Positions 1 to 9,163 of a stretch of DNA of 30,934 nucleotides are shown one piece after another (the stretch's first letter is position 1; every line of letters begins with the position of its first letter). The DNA is from Beroe ovata (taxonomy: Eukaryota > Ctenophora > Nuda > Beroida > Beroidae). Where the stretch lies: the NCBI GenBank assembly GCA_946803715.1, contig CAMPET010000413.1, forward strand, positions 10,022 to 40,955. Direction: 5' to 3'. The position numbers and the translations under genes were made by a program. The notes beneath the pieces are model-generated. The model made no database searches, was not told the DNA's origin, and saw nothing but the letters and a program-made list of their open reading frames with translations.

Positions 1-320
1 GTGATGAATTTGATATTTTGCGTCCTTTTTGCCTTAGATCAAAAGCGACTGAAAATCGATAATAAACGCAAAATATCGATTTTGCCAAAATCGCTAAAAA
101 ATCGACAATAATACGGTATTTGGAAATCGATAATTAAGCGATTCGTTATCGTTTATATTCGATTTCTTAAAATAGGAGAAATTCGGGGGAAAACCCTGTT
201 ATTTTTCTGTTATAGGGAGGTAATAATCGATTTGAGTATAACTTAAAACCGGTTAAAATCGATTCTGCTAGAAGCGCCTAGAAAACGATTATTACCGGTA
301 TTTTTTCGGCAAAAGCGACA

Positions 321-343
321 CTGGAGCGATAATACCGCTCCAG
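321..343. repeat. Perfect 8-bp stem hairpin
   Basis: CTGGAGCG (321-328) is the exact reverse complement of CGCTCCAG (336-343), with a 7-nt loop. It is more GC-rich than the surrounding AT-rich DNA. Confidence 0.6.
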
Positions 344-473
344 CGTCGACTGTTGTCGACTCTAATCGTCGGAAAATCGATCCAGAAGTGGTGAGCAGAA
401 AAAAAATCGACAACAAGCGATTTTTTAGCGGTTCTGGATGTCCCCAATAATAATCGTCGCCTAGGCGCTTCGG

Positions 474-499
474 AATCGATTTTTTTGAAAAAATCGATT
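474..499. repeat. 26-bp palindrome with 12-bp arms
   Basis: AATCGATTTTTT (474-485) faces its exact reverse complement (488-499) across a 2-nt centre. It is one of several ATCGAT-based inverted repeats in the first 540 bases. Confidence 0.6.
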
Positions 500-689
500 T
501 TTTGTCGACAATTTATCGATTATAATCGGTTATTACAGTTCGATTTTCAATCGCCCTTGCCTAATTCTTATCTCTACAACTACCGCAGTCATTATAATAG
601 GGTGACGCAATTTAGGATCACTCCGTATAGCATGATTCATCTCTGCAATATAATGCATATCAAGTTATTCTAGCCTATTATAGTTGTAA

Positions 690-835
690 GTTGTAAAATG
701 TTAGTGTAAAATTTTAGTGTAAAATGTTAGTGCTACACTGGTAATTGTAACTGTAAGTGGTTAGTGTGAGTTGTAAGTGTAAGTTGCCAGTGTTAGTCGT
801 TAGTTGAGTTGTCAGTGTAAATTGTAAGTGCAGTT
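690..835. repeat. Degenerate short tandem repeat
   Basis: Imperfect units of about 10-15 bp rich in TTAGTG, GTGTAA and GTTGTAAGTG are repeated through this stretch. No coding signal is seen. Confidence 0.5.
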
Positions 836-1218
836 ACCATAGCTCGTAGTTGAAATATATAAATTCATCAATTATCACCTATCATCACATTCACGACATG
901 ACGGTCGAAATCTAAGTGTATCATTACTTTTACTTTATACTTTTTTATTATTTATTTTGAATGTTTCCAAACAATCTAGGCATACTTTGTGGTGTCCTCA
1001 CAACTCACATGTGCGCTGCACTATATGTCAATGTACCCACTATCCAGCCATCTTTCAGTGTATGTCATTATATGTGCCCATGGCCCATTCAATCAGCCAA
1101 GTGCCAACTCTTCATAATCCAAGAGTGTGCTAGAACCATCTGTTATCATATGTTCACACATAGCACATGCATATTGCATACCTCATGCATACCGTATGAC
1201 AGACCAAACTGATCCAGA

Positions 1219-1517
1219 ATGAGCTCCATCGTCTCACAGACAGCGGCACAAACTAGGATTGTAAATGTGCAGGACGTAGTGAACTTCCAGGATTTCAAGG
1301 CCGACTGCGAGAGCATGATGCACTCAGCAAGAAACAGTTGCTCGACCTGGCCGTGAACCTTCTCAAACATCAGTTGTCAGTCCGAGATGAAAAGCTGGAC
1401 AAAGGAGGACCACCGATTTTTGCATGGGATCAACATGAGAGGAACACCTATATCATGAAGACGGGGAAATGGATTCATCATGATAACAAGAGTATGGACG
1501 ATCTTAGTGGATCCTGA
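1219..1517 (+). pseudogene. Possible frameshifted gene remnant, unknown family
   Basis: Two overlapping plus-strand frames each look protein-like. Frame A starts at ATG 1219 and stops at 1354-1356 (45 codons, beginning MSSIVSQTAAQTRIVNVQDV). Frame B is open from about 1250 to the TGA at 1515-1517 and reads, from about 1310, ALSKKQLLDLAVNLLKHQL and then GGPPIFAWDQHERNTYIMKT. Joining them near 1310-1320 would give a roughly 95-residue protein, so a one-base frameshift or a missed exon boundary is possible. The family is not recognised. It could be part of a decayed mobile element, or chance open frames in a less AT-rich stretch. Confidence 0.3.
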
Positions 1518-1559
1518 ATGCGACGACAGTCTATACCACTATACCAGAAGTAACTACAG

Positions 1560-2570
1560 TGCAGCCGACATCATATGAGGTATAACAAGGTTACAGCTGA
1601 CAACTCACCGCATTGTGATCACTACCATATGCCAACATATGTACATGGTGATTAGTTAGTGGTGCACTATCCCACTAGATGCAGTTTATACATTCTCAAT
1701 TATAATTTTGATACAATATATGCCATATGATTACGGTAACATCCCAAAACATAAGAGTCTGTGTGATTGAAAAAAAAACAGAAAAAAAAGGAAATCAATC
1801 AGCTGCTATGAAATTTTATAAGCTGTTAGCTGCTTTTTTTGATGATTGAAAAAAAAAAGAAAAAATAATACGCTGAAAAATTATTTTTAACTGTACTTAA
1901 CTGTGCAAGCTGCATTGTATGATAGCACTGTCACATTGCACAATAAAACATGCTCTACTAATTGTGCTGCAATGAATTTTGGTATTTTTACTTCGATTAA
2001 ACAAGATTTGTGCTGCATGCTGTAATACAATTCTTTACCCCAATGTAACAAGAACAATTGGCATCCAAGTCCCACGATAACCCATATTTCAAAATACTGC
2101 GGTATGTTCTTGAAACATTGTATATTCTAAGTCATTTTTCTCTCTGTTACTCTACAACGTTTTGTTAATTTATAACGTCTCGAAATTAACACTTTTCAAT
2201 TTCATCTAGTTATCAAGTTATTTAAGTTAATTTAACTGTGGTTAACCAGATTACTTTATCCTAAAAGTAGTGTTTTTCTAAAAATTTTCCCTTTTCGTTC
2301 AATTATCATTTTTATTATAAAGATAATTGCTGAGCAACTAATTTCATATATTTGTACATGTAAATCCTATGTGGCTAAGCTGATGAGTTCAAGTTATATG
2401 CACCTGTTAAACAGGAACATATAACATCCAACGATAACTTCAAACTTGCGCAGCAAGACACTGATTATAGCACACTGAACCACAACTAAGCCAAGAGGAT
2501 GGTAATGATCATTGAGTATTATGTGTTTTCAAAACACCACGGGACTTGATCGCCGGGACGGCTCTACATT
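1560..2570. other. AT-rich intergenic DNA, no gene seen
   Basis: Low-complexity A/T runs occur at 1769-1870, where two A-rich tracts preceded by a GATTGA motif are separated by about 70 bases. No exon with plausible splice sites was recognised on either strand. Confidence 0.5.
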
Positions 2571-2640
2571 GGTCGGGGGGATGTTATGCCCCCTGGCTCA
2601 GCATTCTCCTGAGCCCGGTGTCATGCTGGAATGTGTTATT
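2571..2640 (+). mobile_element. Possible LTR-retrotransposon LTR edge
   Basis: A purine tract (GGTCGGGGGGA, 2571-2581) is directly followed by TGTTATGCCCCCTGGC (from 2582). A polypurine tract abutting a TG-starting LTR is the usual arrangement at the 3' LTR of Ty3/gypsy elements. No matching second LTR, primer-binding site or pol frame was found, so this would be a solo or decayed LTR. A TATAAAT at about 3491 and AATAAA at about 3603 could lie inside it but are unremarkable in AT-rich DNA. Confidence 0.25.
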
Positions 2641-4500
2641 TCTCCTAATGCATTTCACAATTTCCCAAATAATGGAAGATCGTGGTGTTGATAATTACTT
2701 GCTGTTTTGGTGATTAATTGTCGTGAATAGAGGAGCTATGATTAGCGAGCTGGAGAGATTCATTATTGAACTGTGGGAAATATTCGAAGATCAATTACCT
2801 ATTTTCGTGCTTATTTGATTTCCCCGGAATGTTGATTGAGAGGAACGAGCTCCAGCAAATCAGGATATTCAGGACCTCATTAACTCAAGTAATGAGATGA
2901 TAGCAGGAATACGTGGGCGAATTTCATCACGAGCTAGGGGGAGAGAGTCGGGCAGAATCAAGAACTTAGAGTCCGGAGTCACCTTCTCGGTTTTGCAGTA
3001 CTTCCTTCCAGCTGCAGTTCCGTCCCCAACTTTCCAAGATCGGAGATGTGTGACCAAGTCTTCAAGATGCTGACAGTGACACAAAGAATGTAAGGAAGAT
3101 CGACAGACGCACGGTATCCAGAGATAAGGATCCACGGTACACGGCACAACATTGATCCAGTGCCCACGCAGTCTACAAATGTCCTGCCAACCTATCTCCA
3201 TCTCTCACCGAACATCATACTTCACGGTGGCAGCTGACTCTCACTCATAGCTCGGTTGTTATCCGTTCACACCTCCTGCTTGGCTTCTCCACCATCATCA
3301 CTGTTACACCACGTGTTGGACTTCGTATCACACAGAACAATCACATAAGGACTTCGATTTGGACTATTCGATGCTTCACTTTATTATATTTTTTACCAAG
3401 CAAGAAAAGCAAAATAGCAATCAAAAGAAACAACCTTTTCCTTTACCTTTTTAATATCATTGTTTTTCTTGGTACCAAATTGATCAGAACTATAAATGAG
3501 GAGTCCTTGGGTCGATACCCCTAACCCTGAGTCATGCTCTCACTGACGGCTATGCAACACCTCTGACCGCTACAAGGAGCCCTTTTCTTCCATCAGAAAT
3601 GAATAAATAACAGTAGCGNTGGTCGTCACCAGCAATGGAGCCCTCTTGTTGGCATTCAGCATAATACGGAACACTCCGGCCTATGTCACGTTTGTAACGG
3701 GACAATGGAGCAGACGATACAAGGAATGGGGTGTAGAAGTGGATAAAATATCCCATTTGCATGGATACACTTCTTCAGGCACTACTCACTAGGAAAACCA
3801 CCAAATCTTGGCACAATATGGTAGGATGTGCAATCCCAACCTGCAATAGGCTCAATCGTATGATTAACAGCCCCACGACCCCACTCTGACCCTAGATCAG
3901 AGTGCCAGAAGGTGTGAGAACACACAAGTTTAGGATTTTCCTCTGGAAGGAATAACTCATGGAGTTCAAATGGAAATCTTCTATCCTGTCATCAATTAAA
4001 TCGTTCGCTTAAAGAGCGTTAATCACTTCGGATGATACTGAATCTCTTTCAGTTAATCGGTCCCTACTAACATCCCAGCAGGTCTTGGTCTCTTGGATGG
4101 AGTAGATGGTATCCTGGCCACAGTGGTAGTCCCTGCCTACTCTCTGAGTTTGCACCGCTGATGGTAGCAGCTGACACTAGACTCCCGTGTCTAGTTGCAG
4201 TCTTATCCTATGTTTAATATTATTTTGGTATATATTTGGGAGTCCTTGGGGTTGACTAGCAGGTGTTGGCCTCTGGGGACCCGGCGAAAGGGTTTCAGAT
4301 CCTACCGAGACCAGAAACCGGTGACCACAAAAGAAGAACCTTAGCTAACACAAAACAGTTGCAGTCTAGGCTCGGCCGACCTGCCATACTGTCGTGCAGG
4401 CTCGCGACAGCAGGGCCGAAAGCATCGCCAGGCGAGGCCGATACGGCAAAATTAAACAAACCTCTTTTGGCCGGGCCTTTGCTTTAGCTTTGATGAACAA
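2641..4500. other. Non-coding, possibly transposon-derived DNA
   Basis: A 110-codon minus frame (2869-3201) and an overlapping plus frame both lack recognisable domains and splice context. GGAGTCCTTGGG-type motifs occur twice (about 3500 and 4240). An unresolved base lies at 3619. No gene is supported. Confidence 0.4.
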
Positions 4501-4544
4501 TGAAGACGCGCGCGCGAGGAATAAAGGTCAGATAAAATGTTGTC

Positions 4545-4608
4545 AGATGTTACCTGACCTGCTTCTCGCGCGCGGCGCGTCGCGTGAGTAACAGGTCAGG
4601 TAACATCT
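4545..4608. repeat. Perfect 17-bp inverted repeat (foldback family copy 1)
   Basis: AGATGTTACCTGACCTG (4545-4561) and its exact reverse complement (4592-4608) flank a 30-nt loop. The loop itself begins to pair imperfectly (CTCGCGCG against CGCGTGAG). A related inverted repeat with different arm sequences lies at 30798-30843, and single left-arm copies lie at 15744-15758 and 15816-15830. Confidence 0.85.
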
Positions 4609-4613
4609 ACGTG

Positions 4614-4822
4614 TTTCCGCGCTGCGTGACCTAAATACTCCGCGCGCTGCACTGCGCGTCTCCGTGGTCTCCCGTCTCCTTTTTATACGTGGTCTCGGCC
4701 TTTCTACGACTTTTCAGTTCTCAGTTTTGACTTTACCGTTACGTGGTCACTGGTCTCCTTTCTACGACTTTTCAGTTCACTGAGTAGAACAGGCTAGGGC
4801 CAGGGGTGCGCAACGTGTGCAC
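4614..4822 (+). mobile_element. GC-rich dispersed repeat, copy A
   Basis: This stretch matches, in inverted orientation, 8049-8155. Shared blocks include CGCGCTGCGTGACC, AAATACTCCGCGCG, CGCGTCTCCGTGG, CTACGACTTTTCAGTTCACT and GCGCAACGTGTGCAC. Copy A is about 100 bp longer because the block TTTCTACGACTTTTCAGTTC occurs twice (4701-4720 and 4759-4778). No coding capacity is seen, so a non-autonomous element is likely. Confidence 0.7.
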
Positions 4823-5428
4823 ATAAAATCTGACAAATAAAATGTTGTTCCCAGGCCAGTACTGGCCTGGCAGGCCACGTTTGACGTTCCGCGACCCTAA
4901 GTACAAAGTAGAATATATAACATCCGGCAACTGCAACCTGTTATTCCGATTAAAGTAAGATCAAGAGTCAACTTCAAGTTCAACAATTGGTACAACCATT
5001 GACCATGCAATACATTGCAGCTGATATGTGAATGTCAAATTCGTAGCTAAAGCTTAAGGATATAAATTTCGAAAAACTCGTGTAAGAACTTCAACTAAGG
5101 GCATGAGTGTCGAGTGATGAGAGGAAATAGCTTAATAGTTTTGATCCTGAAGGTGAATACAGCTGCATTACATTAACCCGTATGTATACACATTGTCGTA
5201 CTGGTGAAAGGACGGGGGAAGAAAAAGACGCTTACAACTGTTCAAAATCCGTTTTTACCGCCCCCGCCTTTAATAGTCACCGATTTGTACAGTGTACACA
5301 TGCGGGTTAAAGATCATTTCAATTATTAATAATAAGGGGACTGATGTCATGACTCATGGAATAACTGTTTTAGTCTTGTAAAAGCTGATAATATCAGTTA
5401 AAATATGAGCGTCACTCGCAGCACAATG
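4823..5428. other. 3' flank of CHTOP, no other gene seen
   Basis: This spacer separates the dispersed repeat from the CHTOP stop codon. A minus-strand ATTAAA (plus-strand tttaat, 5269-5274) lies about 155 bp past the CHTOP stop and could serve as a polyadenylation signal. Nothing else was recognised. Confidence 0.4.
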
Positions 5429-8400
5429 TCACGGCGCTGTTTCCTTCTCACCCACTTTTTGAGACATGTAATCATCCAGCTGGGTGTCAAGATATACCTT
5501 GCTCTTGGACATGTATTTGTCCAGCTCGCTGTCTAGAGCATCCTTATCCACGGGTTTGTCGTTCTTTCCACCGCCTCGACCTCCACGTGCAGCTCCACGT
5601 GCAGTTGCGCCGCGCCCACGTGCAGCGGCACCGCGCGCAGCACCACGTGGAGCGCCACCTCCTCGGGCTGAAGAGCTGCCACCACGGCCGGCAGCGCCAC
5701 CTCTTCCTCCTCTGCCACCCCTACCACCTGAAACAAGATGGTAGTTAGATAGTAGAATGGAAAGTTTTTTCTATATCTCCATCGTCCCCAATCGCAATGA
5801 CACATACCCTCCCACTTTTGCCGCACCACAACTCCATGTTCTCTAGAACTCTAGAACCCCCCTTAGAGAGAAAAACTTGCACTACATGGCGAACACACAC
5901 CCATGAGGTACAGGTGCAGTCATTGTCCAACATCTGTTTCTAAGATGGCACGAGACTGTTAACAACACGTATCACTTATAGAGTCCGATAGTGATACTAT
6001 TGGATAGTGCTACTCAGTCACACTTGTTGTGTTTTCTCTCCTAGTGAGGGTCCCCCCCTCCCTTTACGCGGCTGGGTCTATAATTCCACATTCCACATAG
6101 AGATTATAGCCCCCCCCTCTCACACATGTGAAACAGCTGTAATTTACACTTCCCATGACCACATGAAACGCCAGTACTTTTTCCTGTGTTTCGTGTTTTG
6201 TTGTGTCATGACAAATGAATCTCACCACAGCGGGGGCCATATCCTCAGTCACCTGATACGGTCCGTGCAAACCATGTCAATTCCCGAAAAGAAGCTCCCC
6301 CTGCTTGACCTAACAATCCACGGGGCAACCAATCTACAGAGATGTGATATCTTCACTAAAGGTTCGTCCAATGTTTCCGACACCATCAGAAGTAGGACTA
6401 CAACAAGTTCCATGTTATTGTATGAACTAGTACAACTATAACTGTGCTACAGGTGACCCGTATGTGGTTGTGATGCTGAACGGAGACCAGGTACATCAGA
6501 CTGTCGTGAAGCACAACACTCAAAACCCCACATTCAATGATAGAAAACAGGTTGTCTAACTCACTATTCAACACACAAATCTTACAAAACTAGAAAAATC
6601 TCGACAGAAAATACTTATCACTGTTCACAATTGCAACAATAGCATCCTGCTAATAAGCGACCTTGCAGTGGTTGATACGAGATATTGAGGGGTCGCATCT
6701 TACCCTCAAAGTGTTTGACGAGGATACGATTGGGACTGACACATTCCTGGGGGCAGTGAAGTTCAACTTGGCAGATGTGCTGAAAGCCAGCATCGAGGTG
6801 TGTGTGTGTGTGTGTTTGTGTGTGCGTGCGTGTGACATANTGTGTGTGTGTGTGTGTGTGTGTCTGTGTGTCTGTGTGCGTGCCTCATCACTTTCATCTG
6901 AATATACACATAGTAACACTCCCCTCCCACAGTTGAAATCGTTCCCTCTGGAGAGGCCCGAAGGCGAGGAACCTGCCGAAGGCTCCCTTATTCTCTCCCT
7001 ATCGTTCCCCCCGGACGAGACAGCCCCTGAGGGGGAGTACGAGGCACGTGTCACGCGGTGCTGTGATCACGTGTGTGGCGAGGAGGGGGAAACACGTGAT
7101 CTACCCCGGGAGAGGGAGCTGGTCGCTGAGATAGTGTCACGTGATACGGAGATCGAGTCTCGCAAGATGGAGGCGGCTACTCTCCGAGCAGTTGTGGCAC
7201 AGCTGGAGGAAACGGTCAGCAAGTTGCAGAAATCGGTGGATAGTTTGAAGAAGGAGTTGGCAGGTAAAGGAGAGGGTGCAGGCGGGAAGAACAGACAGAT
7301 TGGGAGGGAACAAGCTAGCAAGACCCCAAAGAAGAGGCAAAGCGACGATTTCCGGGGGAGTAATGGGAGGATGAGGGAGGAGGGGAAGGGTGGTTCTCTC
7401 CCTAGAACAAAACGGTCTAATCCCATGTCACCCACTCAAAATGAGAGGAAAATATGGCTCCCCTGATAAGTGAACTTCCAGACCATTTGTTGCATTCTTG
7501 CATTGTACCTTATTTGGTTGTAGCTTAATTGGTTGTAGCTTAATTGATTGTAACTTATTTGATTTAGTAGCTCAATTGATTTAGTAGCTCAAATGATTTA
7601 GTAGCTCAATTGAATCTAGTATAGTAACAGATTCAGATATTTGTGATCACACTTATCATTATGTAGGATATTTTGATGTTACGATAAATTCTTGAGGGAA
7701 ATAATCTTCAATTTTCATTAGTCTTCGCATTTCATTTTTTCCGTCGAACGAAGTTTTCTCATTAATCGACAATCGCCGCACTTTGTAACGAGTCGGTCCA
7801 TCCTATTGTGATGTCTCCAAGTGATTAGCATTATGATCCATCATCGCTGGATATGTGCATTTCTCCAAGTTGCAGAGATCTCATGTGGTAACAGTGTATT
7901 AAGAATTGCTATCACTCGTTAACGATCCTACTGACCAGCATATTCTGCATAAGTACACACTACACAGTACACACTACACAGTACACACCTCCTCATCCCC
8001 CCACCTTATCAACCCCTCACCCACCCTGATCCTCACCCCGCCCCTCATGTGCACACGTTGCGCGCCCCTGTTCTACTCAGTGAACTGAAAAGTCGTAGAA
8101 ACCAAACCACGGAGACGCGCAGCGCGCGCGGAGTATTTGGGTCACGCAGCGCGGGAACAGCCCCTCATTGTATCCATCCCTCGGCTCCACCCACCTGTGG
8201 CTGCTGCAGAGTTGAATGAGTTCCTGGCTGCAGCGTATGTGTTGCTCCGCTTCAATGTCGAGTATTTTTGAGTCAGCTTCTTGGCTCCAATCCTAGCCTG
8301 GGCTGAACCGGTCCTTCCCAGTCGTGTCTGCGTGAAAAATACGAGATTATAGCAAACTATTTCATTGGGAACAGTTGATATCATTATTGGGAACATTTGG

Positions 8401-8950
8401 GGCGCTGTGTAAGACTGAGAGTGGAAAGAAAGAGGAATAAGGGAATCTGAGACTGACAGGGGGAGTATTTGTGGTAATGCTGTTTGAGTTTATATCAGGA
8501 ATGAATCTGTATGAGATGCAGGAGGTATACCTTGGCAGATGGTTTAGGGGGTTCGTACACTGGTGCAGTGGGGATAGATGTATTGAGTGTGGCCAGGGAT
8601 CGGGACATCATCTGAATTGTGTTCCTCTCCAAACTCTCGAGTTTTCTCTGGTGAAGTTTGAGTTCCTCCTTCAGTCTCTGATCACGTGGCGGAGTCCTTG
8701 GTCTGGGGGGAGCAGGAGCGGGCATCTTCATTATCTTGTGGAACCTATCAGGGGGGGTGTTTGAGAAGTCTGGGCAGGTTATGCCTTTGATATATCCGTA
8801 AATACTAAATAGAGAAATCACTGAAACTGCTATCAATATATGAGAAATCTCACTGTACCTCTCATTGAGAGTCATGCTCGTCTGTTGCCTCAGCAACACT
8901 TTTATGTTGCTGTTGCTATCCCTGTACTTTGTGGGGTGTCTGGATGCCAT
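5429..8950 (-). CDS. CHTOP: CHTOP / FoP-duplication RNA-binding protein (4 exons)
   Basis: Chromatin target of PRMT1; family members bind RNA through an RGG region, join the TREX mRNA-export complex in the nucleus and are methylated by PRMT1. Exons: 8859-8950, 8531-8744, 8195-8327, 5429-5727; 738 nt, 245 aa, close to the 248 aa of human CHTOP. All junctions are GT/AG and phase-consistent (2, 0, 1). Residues about 20-36 (KVLLRQQTSMTLNERFHKIM) match the N-terminal MSLNERF motif, created by splicing exon 1 to exon 2. Exon 4 encodes a Gly/Arg/Ala-rich tract followed by LDSELDKYMSKSKVYLD and TQLDDYM, the C-terminal duplication typical of the family. Intron 3 is about 2.5 kb, against 114 and 203 nt for the others, and contains the opposite-strand C2 gene plus a dispersed repeat. 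The start lies 213 bp below the SMG8 stop. Confidence 0.9.
6274..7466 (+). CDS. C2-domain protein with C-terminal coiled coil (4 exons)
   Basis: Exons 6274-6361, 6453-6550, 6669-6797 and 6933-7466 join in phases 1, 0, 0 to give 849 nt, 282 aa. Residues about 10-105 form a C2 domain: LLDLTIHGATNLQRCD, then GDPYVVVML, then NTQNPTFND, and LKVFDEDTIGTDTFLG. The aspartates of both calcium-binding loops (CDxxxxGDPY and DEDxxxxD) are present, so calcium-dependent membrane binding is expected from the family. Residues about 165-215 are Glu/Lys/Leu-rich with heptad spacing (VVAQLEETVSKLQKSVDSL), a likely coiled coil; the tail is basic. No signal peptide or membrane segment is seen. The whole gene lies inside CHTOP intron 3 on the opposite strand. 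Intron 3 starts inside a GT microsatellite and is 135 nt with no visible stop, so its retention would keep the frame. The specific orthologue is unknown. Confidence 0.85.
6798..6880 (+). repeat. (GT)n microsatellite at a splice donor
   Basis: Intron 3 of the C2 gene opens directly with GTGTGTG repeats (about 80 nt with a few variants and one N at 6840). The donor after ATC GAG is therefore the first of many overlapping GT dinucleotides. Confidence 0.85.
7514..7611 (+). repeat. Adjacent 15-bp and 17-bp tandem repeats
   Basis: TTGGTTGTAGCTTAA occurs about three times from 7514, the last copy diverged. Three copies of GATTTAGTAGCTCAATT follow at 7561-7577, 7578-7594 and 7595-7611, differing at one base. 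They lie about 50-145 bp after the C2-gene stop, probably in its 3' flank. Confidence 0.8.
7640..8048. other. CHTOP intron 3 sequence, no exon seen
   Basis: This lies between the C2-gene 3' flank and the inverted dispersed repeat. A short CACTACACAGTACA repeat occurs at about 7955-7988. No coding segment was recognised. Confidence 0.4.
8049..8155 (-). mobile_element. GC-rich dispersed repeat, copy B (inverted)
   Basis: This is the inverted counterpart of 4614-4822. It runs from GTGCACACGTTGCGCGC (8049) to CACGCAGCGCGGGAA (about 8155). It sits in CHTOP intron 3, ending about 40 bp from the exon 3 donor. Copies A and B bracket the C2 gene and the last CHTOP exon in inverted orientation. Confidence 0.7.
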
Positions 8951-9163
8951 ATCTCAGCTAATCATTGCAGGTGATTTCCGATTAGTACAGCAACTCACAC
9001 CACCAGAACAGATAAGCATATGTATTTGTGACAGTAATAAGGACACATGATGTGAATCACAAGTTGATGTGGAGGAAACGAGATATGAGAAGAACAAACC
9101 CGATCTCTCGGTATCACACAATATAATAAGCTACAGTGTCCCACTACAAACAGCGCTCCTCAT

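Larger units (their letters stand above)
1..960. other. AT-rich, TCGA/ATCGAT-rich non-coding DNA
   Basis: No convincing gene is seen. Positions 1-540 are saturated with short motifs built on ATCGAT, TCGAC and GCGAT, many partly palindromic. Positions 690-835 are a degenerate short tandem repeat around TTAGTGTAA/GTTGTAAGTG. The density of related motifs suggests a decayed satellite or non-autonomous transposon. No open frame longer than about 60 codons looks coding. Confidence 0.5.

Noticed and set aside
2869-3201. 110-codon minus frame
   Set aside because: No recognisable domain or splice context, and an equally plausible plus frame overlaps it, so there is no basis to prefer either as a gene.
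4262-4310. tRNA-like or primer-binding-site-like sequence (GGTTTCAGATCC)
   Set aside because: It resembles a B box only loosely, no cloverleaf could be built, and no CCA-complementary TGG lies at an LTR end.
5484-5829. Pro/Ala/Arg-rich plus frame and Val/Glu-rich minus frame
   Set aside because: Both are shadows of the GC-rich RGG exon of CHTOP, whose true frame matches the family and splice phases.
8471-8764. 97-codon plus-strand frame
   Set aside because: It is antisense to CHTOP exon 2, which fits the family and splice phases.
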